From contig CAJTQO010000040.1 of the NCBI GenBank assembly GCA_910578405.1, forward strand, positions 1 through 29,382: a DNA stretch of 29,382 nucleotides, written 5' to 3'. The DNA comes from an uncultured Lachnospiraceae bacterium. GTDB taxonomy: Bacteria; Bacillota; Clostridia; Lachnospirales; Lachnospiraceae. Every line of letters starts with the position of its first letter. The first letter of the stretch is position 1. Both the position numbers and the translations under genes were made by a program. Below, piece after piece: positions 8,558 to 17,514 of this stretch. The notes under the pieces were generated by a model. It saw nothing but the letters and a program-made list of their open reading frames with translations. It did no database searches and was not told where the DNA came from.

Positions 8558-9223
8558 ATGAAAATATTGATTTATGGGGCAGGAAATTATTGTGATTTGT
8601 ACTTATCAAAGTTAAAAAAGGATAAGGATATAATACTTGGGATTGTAGACCGGAATTGTAATAAATGGGGTTTAGAAAAGGATGGGTATAGAATAAAACC
8701 ACCAGACATTATGTCGCAAATACAATATGATATGCTGATTATCGCAGTTAAAGATTGGGAATCTGTGTTAGATCAAATGTTAAAAAGTGAGATGAATATT
8801 AGTTATTTATTTATTTATAGTGGGGAGAGAAATGAATTATATGCTTTTTCATATTTATACAATAAATATTTAGAATATAAAAGGTATAGGCGAAGCGCTG
8901 TAAAGCAAATTAAGGTAGGATTGCTCACCGAAAGCTTTAACTACGGTGAATATAGTGGGTTTGAAAGAATAATCGTTATTGGTGAAAAAGAAGATTATTC
9001 TATTGTGAAAGAATATTTCTATGAGATAAGCGAAAACAAAAAGATAATAAACTATACGGAAAATATGGAAATAAATAGAAATGATAAGGTAATTCTTTGT
9101 GGCAAAGATTATAAAAGGAATCTGAAAAATATAAGAGAAAAAATAGACACGGATAAACAGTGGATAATATTGCCTTTCTTTGATATCGAAGCAACGGTTA
9201 TATTGAAAGGAGTGTTAGAATGA
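8558..9223 (+). CDS. Small Rossmann-module protein of unknown function
   Basis: The protein has 221 residues. The N-terminal 85 or so form the Rossmann-like module seen repeatedly in this window: MKILIYGAGNYCDLYL (glycine-rich loop), LGIVDRNCNKWG (strand end with Asp), YRIKPPD, then MLIIAVKD. The C-terminal part (LLTESFNYGEYSGFERIIVIGEKEDY onward) looks like a second alpha/beta unit without a catalytic motif that I can name. ATG 8558 has AAGGAG six bases upstream; the open frame also contains ATG 8540, which overlaps the previous gene and lacks a ribosome site. It ends in an ATGA overlap with the CgeB-like gene, so the two are translationally coupled and may act as a pair. Confidence 0.7.
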   Translation: MKILIYGAGNYCDLYLSKLKKDKDIILGIVDRNCNKWGLEKDGYRIKPPDIMSQIQYDMLIIAVKDWESVLDQMLKSEMNISYLFIYSGERNELYAFSYLYNKYLEYKRYRRSAVKQIKVGLLTESFNYGEYSGFERIIVIGEKEDYSIVKEYFYEISENKKIINYTENMEINRNDKVILCGKDYKRNLKNIREKIDTDKQWIILPFFDIEATVILKGVLE

Positions 9224-10467
9224 AAATATTATTTGTTACAATAAATGATGAACATGCCAATGATTCTGAACTTAATTTGAGGCGTGGGTTAATGGAAGTT
9301 TCTCAGGTGGATTTTTTTGGGCCTGGTTTTTCTACAACAGATGAATTGGAAAGCGGGTTAAAGAATTATTGGAACAAAGGAAAGTATGATGCGCTAATTT
9401 TGAGTTTCGCTTTTGCTATACGACAGATAACATATTTGGATTTGAGGTATATATTTTGGGAACATAGATATAAAATGTCAGATTACAGTATTTATGAAAG
9501 CATAAGATACGCTGATAGGATTATAGAGGAATCTAAAGAAATTAGCAGTCCCAAATTAGTCCATTACCACTTTGATACAATAAGCTTTACAGAATTTCAG
9601 GAAAGATGTCTGCAGGATTTATTGGATGCAGGATATTATTTGTGGGGGCCTGGGGAAGAGTTTGTGCCGGAAATAGAAGAGAATAAAGCTGCAGAATTGA
9701 TGGGATGGGGAAATAGATATTATAAGTTTATCAGAAAAAATACGGAGAAGACAATTTCTATAAATTGCCATGTTGCAACTTATAAAGAATTTTACGGGGC
9801 TCCACTGGAAAAAAGAAAATATGATGTAACGATACCTGGAAATTTAGATGCCGTTATGTATCCAGTAAGAGAAAAAATTGTTGAGAAACTGAAAGGGAGT
9901 AAGTATCAAATATTTGATGATTATGAAAATAGAACGCTTGCATATCGGGAAGATGATAAAAAAGCGGTAAATACTTCGTATAAAAGGGATGAGGATAGGA
10001 TACTGGATTTAAGACTAAAATTGCCTTGCCATTATTTGGATGCAGGGCCTAAAAGAGAAGCAGTGGCATTTTGGAGAGAAAATTATAATGAAGGATTAAG
10101 GATTTCCAAGATGGGTTACGCGGATGGAGGGATAAGTTTTCAGATTGTAAGGAAATTTATTGAAATACCTGCCAGAGGGACTTTATTGCTATGCCAGGAT
10201 ATTCCGCCGTTATCTTGTCTTGGATTTAAGGCATGGGAAAACATGGTTACAGTAACACCTGATTCTGTATTGGAAGTAAGTGATTATTTATATGCGCATA
10301 AGGATAAAATGCAGGAAATTGCAACTGCAGGCAGAAAGATGGTATATGAAAAACATTCGCCATCGGCCTATGCTAAACATATTATTGATGCAATTAATGT
10401 GATTGAAAGTGGCAGATACAAAGGCTCATATTGGTTTGATGGAGAGTTTTATATAAATCAAGCATAG
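9220..10467 (+). CDS. CgeB-like GT-B glycosyltransferase
   Basis: A 415-residue protein resembling the spore-maturation CgeB / Glyco_trans_1_2 group. The C-terminal third shows the GT-B donor-side pattern: MGYADGGISFQIVRKFIEI, PARGTLLLCQDIPPLSCLGF, WENMVTVTPDSVLEVSDYL, then ATAGRKMVYEKHSPSAYAKHI. The N-terminal part starts MKILFVTINDEHAND and has a YDALILSFAFAI strand. The family transfers sugars from nucleotide donors in the cytoplasm; CgeB proteins are linked to spore-surface and protein glycans. GAAAGGAG precedes the ATG, which overlaps the stop of the Rossmann gene. It lies in the AT-rich block. The donor and acceptor are unknown. Confidence 0.75.
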   Translation: MKILFVTINDEHANDSELNLRRGLMEVSQVDFFGPGFSTTDELESGLKNYWNKGKYDALILSFAFAIRQITYLDLRYIFWEHRYKMSDYSIYESIRYADRIIEESKEISSPKLVHYHFDTISFTEFQERCLQDLLDAGYYLWGPGEEFVPEIEENKAAELMGWGNRYYKFIRKNTEKTISINCHVATYKEFYGAPLEKRKYDVTIPGNLDAVMYPVREKIVEKLKGSKYQIFDDYENRTLAYREDDKKAVNTSYKRDEDRILDLRLKLPCHYLDAGPKREAVAFWRENYNEGLRISKMGYADGGISFQIVRKFIEIPARGTLLLCQDIPPLSCLGFKAWENMVTVTPDSVLEVSDYLYAHKDKMQEIATAGRKMVYEKHSPSAYAKHIIDAINVIESGRYKGSYWFDGEFYINQA

Positions 10468-10526
10468 AGGAGTAGAGGAATATTTAAAAGTGAATTTGTT
10501 AGATAAGTTATGCCGGAGAAACATAT

Positions 10527-11471
10527 ATGAATAATGAAATAATACTGTCAATTGTTATTCCTACAAAAAATAGGGCAAATTTGTTAAGAAATGTATTGGA
10601 AAGCATTCAGAAGCAGAAGGTTGATGCACATATTTTCGAGACGCTTATTATTGATAATGGTTCTACAGATAACACAAGAGCTGTGGTTAGGGAATATCAG
10701 AAAAAAAATAAGAATTATAGGTACATCTATGATGCCAGACCAGGATTGCATGTAGGAAGGAACAGAGGGCTGAGGGAGAGTAAAGGTGAGCTGGTTGGAT
10801 ATCTGGATGATGATGTGATTCTTTTTCCGAATTGGATTCATACTGTATTGGAGGCATTTAAAGATAAAGAAATTATGTATGTGAATGGAAGCGTTATCCC
10901 ATATGATAAGTCATTGCTTACATCAGATTTTAGGGCTAAATATGAAATACGAAAGGGAACGTACAAATTTATTTATCCGATTAGCTGTTTTTGGGAAGTG
11001 GGCATAACGGAAAAGGATACAAGGATACATAGAGCAATTAAGGGAAGCCTATTTGGTGGAAATAGTATATATCGCAAAAGTGTTTTATATGCCTGTCATG
11101 GGTTTCACCCAGATGGGATGCCAGGCAATTTACTGATGTATCGTGGGGATGGGGAATCTCATGTAGAGCAGTTTATATTTGAACATAAGATGAAAGCTAT
11201 GTATTATGCCCAGGCTTCTGTATACCATATGATAGATATGAATAGAATCAGTGATTCTTATATTAATTATATGCATTTTAGAAGTGGGATATCAAGTATG
11301 TATACTTGCTTACGTGCCAATGGAGGCAAGGGGGGGATAAAATATTTTTGGAATGCAGTAATAAGGAATGAAAAAAATATAGGTGAACTTAAAGGCGAAG
11401 CCTATCTTTTGCTATATTACGTTTTTTACGGCAGAGTTCGTAAATGGGTACATAAAAAGGATTATTTTTAA
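10527..11471 (+). CDS. Family 2 glycosyltransferase
   Basis: A GT-A fold inverting transferase of 314 residues. It begins with LSIVIPTKNRANLL, followed by TLIIDNGSTDNT and the metal/donor motif YLDDDV (Asp94-96), all in normal GT2 spacing. HVGRNRGL lies before the DDD motif, as is usual. The C-terminal part (FGGNSIYRKSVL, GDGESHVEQFIF) carries the acceptor side; its Gly-Asp-Gly-Glu may supply the ED-type catalytic acid. There is no membrane anchor or processive QxxRW motif, so it probably adds single sugars. GGAG lies eight bases before the ATG. It is the last gene of the AT-rich block and is followed by a tandem repeat and hairpin. Confidence 0.88.
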   Translation: MNNEIILSIVIPTKNRANLLRNVLESIQKQKVDAHIFETLIIDNGSTDNTRAVVREYQKKNKNYRYIYDARPGLHVGRNRGLRESKGELVGYLDDDVILFPNWIHTVLEAFKDKEIMYVNGSVIPYDKSLLTSDFRAKYEIRKGTYKFIYPISCFWEVGITEKDTRIHRAIKGSLFGGNSIYRKSVLYACHGFHPDGMPGNLLMYRGDGESHVEQFIFEHKMKAMYYAQASVYHMIDMNRISDSYINYMHFRSGISSMYTCLRANGGKGGIKYFWNAVIRNEKNIGELKGEAYLLLYYVFYGRVRKWVHKKDYF

Positions 11472-11478
11472 GTCAGCG

Positions 11479-11506
11479 AGGTAAATTTGCAGAGGTAAAT
11501 TTGCAG
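11479..11506 (+). repeat. Two tandem copies of a 14-bp unit
   Basis: AGGTAAATTTGCAG occurs twice back to back (11479-11492 and 11493-11506), and a third, diverged unit begins the hairpin that follows. It lies in the short gap after the GT2 gene, exactly at the edge of the AT-rich block. Directly readable. Confidence 0.9.
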
Positions 11507-11526
11507 AGCAAGATTTGCTCTGCGAA
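11500..11526 (+). other. Strong intergenic hairpin
   Basis: GCAGAGCAA (11503-11511), loop GAT, then TTGCTCTGC (11515-11523) form a perfect 9-bp stem. The stem extends to 12 bp with outer TTT/GAA pairs, one of them G-T. There is no T-run after it, so it is not a standard terminator. It sits about 25 bases before the ribosome site of the next gene and could act in mRNA stability, partial attenuation or as a recombination scar. Confidence 0.7.
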
Positions 11527-11551
11527 AGGAATAAGAGGGAGAAATGCAGAC

Positions 11552-12802
11552 ATGGTGAAACAGGTTGTTCTCTTTGGCGCGGGGAAAGTGTATCAAAAAT
11601 TTATGGAAGTATATGATGATGAAAAGGTAAAAATACATGCGATTGTTGATAATAATAATAAGTTATGGGGAACTGTGTTAAATGGGATAGAAGTCTGTAA
11701 TCCAGATAAAATTCAGGAATGGGATATGGATTATCTTATTATTACAAGTTCTTATACGGTTGAAATAAAACAGCAGGTAATTGATTTGGGTTTTCAAGAA
11801 AAAAATATAATAGATTTTTATCCTGCCTTTCTTAACTTGTCGTTACAAAATAGCGTAATGGGAGAAATATTGAAGAATGGCGCCTGTTGGCCTATGATTG
11901 CGCAGAAGCTAACGGAACGGGATTTTTATGAAATAAAAGAATTGCAGGAGAAAAATTTATTTCTAAACGCGAAGAATTATATTGCAACAATACGTAATAA
12001 AAGAATTGATACATTAAGTGAGGTTGAATTTCAAGTCTTTTCACAGTTTGGGGAGGATGGGATTATCCAATGGCTTATCTATAATGTGGAGATTGCAGAA
12101 AAAACTTTTGTGGAATTCGGAGTGGATAACTATATGGAGGCGAATACCCGATTTTTGCTGATGAATGACAATTGGAAAGGGATGGTGATTGATGGAAGCA
12201 GCAGGAATATAGAAAGGATAAAGGAATGGAAATACTTTTGGAAATATGATTTGACCGCAGTTGCAGAGTTTATTACCAAAGATAATATCAATAAGATCAT
12301 TGCGGATGCTGGATTTTCTGGAGATATCGGTTTATTGAGTGTGGATGTGGATGGGAATGATTATTGGATATTAGATGCCATTGACTGTGTGAATCCGCGG
12401 ATTTTGATTTGTGAATATAATAATATATTTGGAGAGGAAAAAAGGGTGACGGTTCCCTATGACGAAACATTTTATCGGACAGAAAAGCATTACAGCAATC
12501 TGTATTGGGGAGCTTCTATAGGGGCATTCCGCGAATGGGCCGATCGTAAGGGATATTATTATGTGGGAAGCAACAGTGCAGGGAATAATGCTTTTTTTGT
12601 CAGGAAGGACTGTATGGATGCAAGTAAAGCGCCAGTAAACAGTAATTTGTTTGTCGAAAGCAAATATAGGGAGAGCTTGGGGCAGGATGGCCGTCCAACA
12701 TACTTGCGTGGGCTGGAACGTTTAAAAGCTGTAAAAGAAATGGAACTTTTTAATTTGTCAAATAATCGCGTGGAACGAATAGCAGATCTTTACCATTTAT
12801 AA
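11552..12802 (+). CDS. Rossmann module fused to FkbM-like SAM methyltransferase
   Basis: A two-domain protein of 416 residues. Residues 1-95 are the recurrent Rossmann module (QVVLFGAGKVYQKFM, IHAIVDNNNKLWG, then YLIITSSYTVEI). From about residue 170 comes a methyltransferase-like domain: FSQFGEDGIIQWL, TFVEFGVDN (motif I position), VIDGSSRNIERI and LLSVDVDGNDYWIL, similar to FkbM-type proteins that O-methylate sugars. ATG 11552 has GGGAG ten bases upstream. The open frame extends to TTG 11501, but that part lies inside the hairpin and is not protein-like. The methyltransferase assignment is by pattern, not by a perfect motif. Confidence 0.68.
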   Translation: MVKQVVLFGAGKVYQKFMEVYDDEKVKIHAIVDNNNKLWGTVLNGIEVCNPDKIQEWDMDYLIITSSYTVEIKQQVIDLGFQEKNIIDFYPAFLNLSLQNSVMGEILKNGACWPMIAQKLTERDFYEIKELQEKNLFLNAKNYIATIRNKRIDTLSEVEFQVFSQFGEDGIIQWLIYNVEIAEKTFVEFGVDNYMEANTRFLLMNDNWKGMVIDGSSRNIERIKEWKYFWKYDLTAVAEFITKDNINKIIADAGFSGDIGLLSVDVDGNDYWILDAIDCVNPRILICEYNNIFGEEKRVTVPYDETFYRTEKHYSNLYWGASIGAFREWADRKGYYYVGSNSAGNNAFFVRKDCMDASKAPVNSNLFVESKYRESLGQDGRPTYLRGLERLKAVKEMELFNLSNNRVERIADLYHL

Positions 12803-12846
12803 AAGCCACGGAAAAGACAGAAAAGAAGAAACAGGAGGGCGGATAT

Positions 12847-13284
12847 ATGTCTGAGCTTCAAATGGTTAAGAAAAAGGAAAAGTTACTGGCAATTATAATA
12901 CGGGACAGCTATAACTGCAATGGAGTGGATTTCCTTACCCCGGATGAGTATTCTCAACAAATCGCCTACATGCATCACCCGAAAGGCAAAGCAATAGATG
13001 CACATATCCATAATATGGTACACAGGAATGTGGTTTTCACACAGGAAGTATTGTTTATCAAAAAGGGAAAATTGCGGATAGATTTTTATGATGAATATCA
13101 GGATTATCTGGAAAGTTATATTTTAAATGCGGGGGACGTTATCCTGCTTGCATCCGGAGGGCATGGCTTTAAAGTATTGGATGAGGTGGAAATGATAGAA
13201 GTAAAGCAGGGGCCGTATTCCGGTGAGGCGGATAAGACCCGGTTTGATGGAATTGGAGAACAGGAAATCGTTTATAAAGATTAA
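12847..13284 (+). CDS. Cupin-domain protein
   Basis: A 145-residue single-domain cupin. Motif 1 is AHIHNMVHRNVVFTQEVLFI and ends with KKGKLRIDFYD; motif 2 is LNAGDVILLASGGHGFKVL. His residues of AHIHN, Glu of QEVLF and His of GGHGF are the likely metal ligands. Small cupins in glycan loci include sugar isomerases/epimerases and regulatory WbuC-like proteins. This one is not an RmlC or FdtA that I can identify. GGAGGG precedes the ATG. It lies between a methyltransferase fusion and a glycosyltransferase, 25 bases from the latter, so it is part of the same operon. Its substrate is unknown. Confidence 0.78.
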   Translation: MSELQMVKKKEKLLAIIIRDSYNCNGVDFLTPDEYSQQIAYMHHPKGKAIDAHIHNMVHRNVVFTQEVLFIKKGKLRIDFYDEYQDYLESYILNAGDVILLASGGHGFKVLDEVEMIEVKQGPYSGEADKTRFDGIGEQEIVYKD

Positions 13285-13309
13285 TGGTTCCGTTTTAGGG
13301 AGGAGGATA

Positions 13310-14410
13310 ATGTTGACGACAGTATTAATGTGCCAGCAAGGGATTCCATTCAGGGTTTCTCCGGCCAGGACACAGATGATGGAGGAATTCATAAAACGGA
13401 ATAGTGAAGTTGTTATTTTCTTTCCAGGCCATATTGTAGATGAAACAGTAAGGTCAAAGGCCAGAAAATTAGTGAATACCAAGCGGATGCAAAAGGAAGA
13501 AATCAGAAGGGAAATTAAGCGGTTGAACCCTGATGTTGTTATTTGCTTTACGGAGGAAGACACGAAAGTTTGTTTTCCATTGCCTTATCAAATGAAGGGT
13601 ACCTATTTTTATTATTATAATCTTGAAATATATGTGAAATCCATAAAAGAGAAGCAAAGCAGAGACAGTCAGGTGACAATTAAATTAGATTATCTGCAAA
13701 ATAAATTGAAGGAAGCGTTATATGTAAAGGGATGCAGTGCATTAGTGATACAGGATGAATTAAGAAAAAAAGTATTAAAAAAGTATTGGATTTCCCATCC
13801 GTGTACTTGGCTGATTCCTAATTCCTATTACCAAAACCGCAATAAATATGATATGCCTCATAAAGATGGTTTGATATATTCCGGTACCGTGACGCCGGAT
13901 GTATTGGGCTCGTTTCTGGAACATGTTAAATGCTTGGATGGCATAGAATTAACTTTATCAGGATGGAACAGGGCAAAATTAAAAATACCGGAAGGGTTAA
14001 ATATAAAGATTATAAGGCAGAATTTGAGTCAGGAAGAATATACCAAGTTTGTTAGCGCATATGATATTGCGCTGGTTTGGTATACAGGTCAGGATGATGA
14101 TAATGTTTATAATATAGGGTTAGCTTCTGGGAAGTTTTTTAAACACTTGAGTTTGGGACAACCTGTTATTGTAAATAATGTACCAGGGCTGGCAGATGAA
14201 GTTAGCAGAAATAAGTTAGGAATTGTAATAAATGATTTGAGTGAATTACAGGATGCTGTTAGGACAATACGAGGAAATTATGAGTTTTATGTAAAAAATA
14301 TAAAGCGGGTATATTGGGAAAAGTATGATTATGGAAAGGCGTCAAAAAAATTTTTTGATGCAGTTGTTCATAAAGCGCAGATAGCCGCGGATAGAAGGAT
14401 GAGTAAATAG
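13310..14410 (+). CDS. GT-B fold glycosyltransferase (GT4-like)
   Basis: The protein has 366 residues. The C-terminal half has GT-B family 4 features: GLIYSGTVTP, ELTLSGWNRAKL, NLSQEEYTKFVSAYDIALVWY, ASGKFFKHLSLGQPVIVNNVPGLADEV (donor-binding region, with Lys in place of the usual Glu) and LGIVINDLSEL. The N-terminal domain (LMCQQGIPFRVSPARTQMMEEF) is less conserved. ATG 13310 has GGGAGGAGG directly upstream. The longer open frame (to 13223) only runs into the cupin gene. It acts in the cytoplasm on an activated sugar. The precise linkage cannot be read. Confidence 0.8.
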   Translation: MLTTVLMCQQGIPFRVSPARTQMMEEFIKRNSEVVIFFPGHIVDETVRSKARKLVNTKRMQKEEIRREIKRLNPDVVICFTEEDTKVCFPLPYQMKGTYFYYYNLEIYVKSIKEKQSRDSQVTIKLDYLQNKLKEALYVKGCSALVIQDELRKKVLKKYWISHPCTWLIPNSYYQNRNKYDMPHKDGLIYSGTVTPDVLGSFLEHVKCLDGIELTLSGWNRAKLKIPEGLNIKIIRQNLSQEEYTKFVSAYDIALVWYTGQDDDNVYNIGLASGKFFKHLSLGQPVIVNNVPGLADEVSRNKLGIVINDLSELQDAVRTIRGNYEFYVKNIKRVYWEKYDYGKASKKFFDAVVHKAQIAADRRMSK

Positions 14411-14423
14411 ATTTTGGAAAGGG

Positions 14424-15554
14424 ATGGGTAGCGTGGATTTTATACCAGTTAATGAACCTCTGTTGGATGGCAATGAAAAAAAATATTTGTGTGAATGCAT
14501 TGATTCCGGATGGATTTCTTCGGAAGGCCCTTTTGTTAAAAAATTTGAAACGGAAATGAGTGGGACGGTAGGACGCCGATATGGTATCGCGGTGACAAAC
14601 GGAACCGCAGCGTTGGAAGTGGCGGTTAGGGCATTGGGAATAACGCAGGGCGATGAGGTTATTATGCCCACCTTTACCATTATATCCTGTGCAATGGCAG
14701 TAACAAAAGCCGGGGCAACGCCAGTGTTGGTAGACTGCGATGCATACACATGGAATATGGATGTGGACGAAGTGGAAAAAAAAATAACGCCAAAGACTAA
14801 GGCAATAATGGTGGTCCATATTTATGGGTTGCCTGTGCAGATGGAACCGATTCTTAAGCTTGCGGAAAAATACAGTCTGAAAGTGATTGAAGATGCCGCG
14901 CAGATGCATGGACAGACGTACAGGAGCAAACCGTGCGGAAGCTTCGGAGATATCAGCGCTTTTAGTTTTTATCCTAATAAGCATGTCACAACCGGGGAAG
15001 GTGGAATGGTGGTAACGGATGATGCAGAGCTGGCTGAAAGGTGCTGTTTGTTAAGAAACTTGTGTTTTAGGAAGGACAAACGTTATGTGCATGATGAAAT
15101 AAGCGGCAATTATAGGTTCACTAATTTGCAGGCCGCAGTGGGGCTTGCCCAATTAGAGCGTCTGGATTGGTTTATAGAGCGGAAACGCACCATGGGAAGA
15201 TATTATACAGAAGCGCTGAAGGACGTGAGAGGGCTGAGGCTGCCAGTGGAAAAAACGGATGATGCAGATAATATATATTGGGTATACGGAGTGGTATTGG
15301 AGCAGGATATACCAATTAGTAACAGGGAAATGGTGGAAAGGCTGGCAAGGCTTGGCATAGGATGCAGGACGTTTTTCTGGTGTATGCATGAACAGCCGGT
15401 GTATGTAAGGGATGGGTATTTCCATGGTGAAAAATATGCCAATGCGGAATATCTGGCGCGCAAAGGATTCTATATCCCCAGCGGGATAGCGCTAACGCAA
15501 AGGCAGATGGAAACGGTGGTTGAAAAACTGAAACAAGCAATAAATGAAATATGA
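14424..15554 (+). CDS. DegT/DnrJ/EryC1 aminotransferase, perosamine-synthase-like
   Basis: A PLP-dependent sugar aminotransferase of 376 residues. The N-terminus FIPVNEPLLDGNEKKYL, then DSGWISSEGPFV, closely follows the pattern of GDP-perosamine synthases (Per/RfbE). Other motifs are TNGTAALEVA, VIEDAAQMHGQ with Asp157, and SFYPNKHVTTGEGGM with PLP Lys186. If the assignment is right, it makes a GDP-4-amino-4,6-dideoxy sugar from a GDP-4-keto-6-deoxymannose supplied from outside the window. GTG 14433 is an alternative start with better ribosome-site spacing and would give MDFIPVNEP. The nearby DesVI-like methyltransferase and distant formyltransferase could modify the amine. UDP- or dTDP-sugar specificity remains possible. 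Confidence 0.88.
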   Translation: MGSVDFIPVNEPLLDGNEKKYLCECIDSGWISSEGPFVKKFETEMSGTVGRRYGIAVTNGTAALEVAVRALGITQGDEVIMPTFTIISCAMAVTKAGATPVLVDCDAYTWNMDVDEVEKKITPKTKAIMVVHIYGLPVQMEPILKLAEKYSLKVIEDAAQMHGQTYRSKPCGSFGDISAFSFYPNKHVTTGEGGMVVTDDAELAERCCLLRNLCFRKDKRYVHDEISGNYRFTNLQAAVGLAQLERLDWFIERKRTMGRYYTEALKDVRGLRLPVEKTDDADNIYWVYGVVLEQDIPISNREMVERLARLGIGCRTFFWCMHEQPVYVRDGYFHGEKYANAEYLARKGFYIPSGIALTQRQMETVVEKLKQAINEI

Positions 15555-15564
15555 GGAAGAAGCT

Positions 15565-16323
15565 ATGGATACGTTTAAGGACTATGCATATTATTATAAT
15601 TCCTTTTATAAAGACAAGGATTATCAAAAGGAAGCAAGGCAGGTTGACGGGCTATTGCAAGAATATGGCAAAGGGATAAATAAAATCATAAATTTTGGAT
15701 GTGGCACGGGGAAGCATGATATTGCTTTTGCGGATTTAGGATATAAGTGTACAGGAATAGACATGAGTGGGCTTATGATTAGCCTAGCGAGGGAAAATGT
15801 AGAGGGAAAACAAAGAGAGATAAAATTTTCTGTGGAAGACATCAGGGCATATGAGCCTAAGGAAAAATATGATGCCGTTATTTCGCTGTTTCATGTAATG
15901 AGTTACCAGATAGAAAATGAAGATATTGTAAATGCATTTCGGTCTGCAAGAAAGGCATTGAATGTTGGGGGTATATTTTTATTTGATATTTGGTATGGCC
16001 CAGGGGTGCTAAGCGATAAACCTTCCTTGCGGGTAAAAGAAGTGGTGGATGATGGGAATCGGATTGTCCGGATTGCAAAACCGGCCATGCATGATAAGGA
16101 AAACCGGGTAGATGTTTCTTACGAAGTAATGGTCATCCATAAGTCTGGCAATTATGTGAAAACAATGAATGAAATCCATAAGATGCGTTATTTTTTTATA
16201 CCTGAACTCAAAATGTTTTTAATGCAGGCTGGTTTCCGGTTTGTAAATTGCCTGGACTGTCAGTCGTTAAAAGAAACAGGGTATGGTTCCTGGACATGTT
16301 ATATTATTGCACAGGCAGTTTAG
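15565..16323 (+). CDS. SAM-dependent methyltransferase, DesVI-like
   Basis: The protein has 252 residues. The N-terminus DYAYYYNSFYKDKDYQKEA, motif I IINFGCGTGKHD (residues 41-52), motif II GIDMSGLM and AVISLFHVMSYQ resemble amino-sugar N,N-dimethyltransferases such as DesVI/TylM1. Its position right after a sugar aminotransferase fits N-methylation of the new amine. GAGGAAG lies before ATG 15565; an earlier in-frame ATG 15544 overlaps the aminotransferase stop but has a poor ribosome site. The family is confident; the N-methyl role is an inference from similarity in general pattern and from context. Confidence 0.82.
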   Translation: MDTFKDYAYYYNSFYKDKDYQKEARQVDGLLQEYGKGINKIINFGCGTGKHDIAFADLGYKCTGIDMSGLMISLARENVEGKQREIKFSVEDIRAYEPKEKYDAVISLFHVMSYQIENEDIVNAFRSARKALNVGGIFLFDIWYGPGVLSDKPSLRVKEVVDDGNRIVRIAKPAMHDKENRVDVSYEVMVIHKSGNYVKTMNEIHKMRYFFIPELKMFLMQAGFRFVNCLDCQSLKETGYGSWTCYIIAQAV

Positions 16324-16396
16324 CATGGGGCAAAGAAGGTAAATGGAATTTGGTTTTAAGCGCGCAGGGCGCAGTTGATAACAGGGGACAGGATAT

Positions 16397-17449
16397 ATGA
16401 AGAAATTGTTAATTTGGGGAACTGGGAATCTTGCGAAACGGTTCATGGAAAATGGGTGCCAGGGGGAAGTTATTGGCTTTATAGAGACGCATAAATCAAA
16501 GGAAATCTTTATGCAAAGGACTGTATACAGCAGCCATGAGATACCAAAAGAATATGATTATATTATTGTAGCAAATTCGTATGCTTTCGAAATTTACAGC
16601 CTATGCCTGGAACTTGGCATTGATTTGGCAAAGGTGGTTTTTCTGTACGGGATAAAGTACAGGGCTGGATGCATGCAACAGTCGGTGTTGGAGGAAATCC
16701 TGATGGAAAAAAACTACACTGATTACTGCATGGAGTTTGGTTTGGTAAACGATAGTTTTTTTCGCAAAGATATGGATGCATACGAGAAGAAAAATAAAAG
16801 GCCGAATTTTAGGATTCAAAAACAATATATGTGGCCAATTATCAGTGATAAGTATGCATGTGCCGGGACAGCGGGCAACTATTTTTGGCAGGATTTATGG
16901 GCTGCCAGGTTAATTGTAAATTCGGGGGTTAAAGAACATTTTGATATCGGTTCCAGGCTGGATGGGTTTATAGCGCATCTGTTGGCAGCGGATATAGACG
17001 TGACTATGATTGATATCCGTGAATTTCCGGGGAAAATAGAAGGGCTGCATACCATAGTGGATGACGCCACCGGTTTATGCCAGATACCGGATGGAAGCAT
17101 AGGGAGCATGTCGGCATTGTGTTCCTTAGAGCATTTCGGTCTGGGAAGGTATGGGGATCCGGTTGACCCAGAAGCTTGTTTTACATGTTTTGAAAATGTG
17201 CAGCGAAAGATAAAAGAGGGCGGCAGGTTATATCTATCCCTGCCAGTAGGGAAGGAACGGGTGGAATTTAATTCGCATAGGGTCTTTTATGCCAGTACGG
17301 TTTTGGAATGCTTTTCAGGGATGAGGCTGAAAGAGTTTTCCTGTGCGGCGGATGGGAAGATAGAGCGCCATGTGAATATACATAAGTATGACAATGACGT
17401 ACATAATGGCGAGTACAGGTATGGCATGTTCCATTTTGTGAAGGGGTGA
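16397..17449 (+). CDS. Rossmann module fused to DUF268 methyltransferase-like domain
   Basis: The protein has 350 residues. Residues 1-90 repeat the Rossmann module: KKLLIWGTGNLAKRF, VIGFIETHKSKE, then YIIVANSYAFEI. From about residue 150 comes a DUF268-type domain: FDIGSRLDGFIAHLL (motif-I-like), VTMIDIREFPG, SALCSLEHFGLGRYGDPVDPEA, GGRLYLSLPVG and HRVF. DUF268 is methyltransferase-shaped but biochemically little characterised. AGGA precedes the ATG. It shares the module-plus-methyltransferase plan with the 11552 gene, though the methyltransferase classes differ. GTGA overlap with the following frame suggests coupling. Confidence 0.78.
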   Translation: MKKLLIWGTGNLAKRFMENGCQGEVIGFIETHKSKEIFMQRTVYSSHEIPKEYDYIIVANSYAFEIYSLCLELGIDLAKVVFLYGIKYRAGCMQQSVLEEILMEKNYTDYCMEFGLVNDSFFRKDMDAYEKKNKRPNFRIQKQYMWPIISDKYACAGTAGNYFWQDLWAARLIVNSGVKEHFDIGSRLDGFIAHLLAADIDVTMIDIREFPGKIEGLHTIVDDATGLCQIPDGSIGSMSALCSLEHFGLGRYGDPVDPEACFTCFENVQRKIKEGGRLYLSLPVGKERVEFNSHRVFYASTVLECFSGMRLKEFSCAADGKIERHVNIHKYDNDVHNGEYRYGMFHFVKG

Positions 17450-17514
17450 ACGTATTGGGTTTTGGCGGCAAAAGGGCGGTAAATCAGGAAGGATGGTTAG
17501 GGGGTTTGGAAAGT

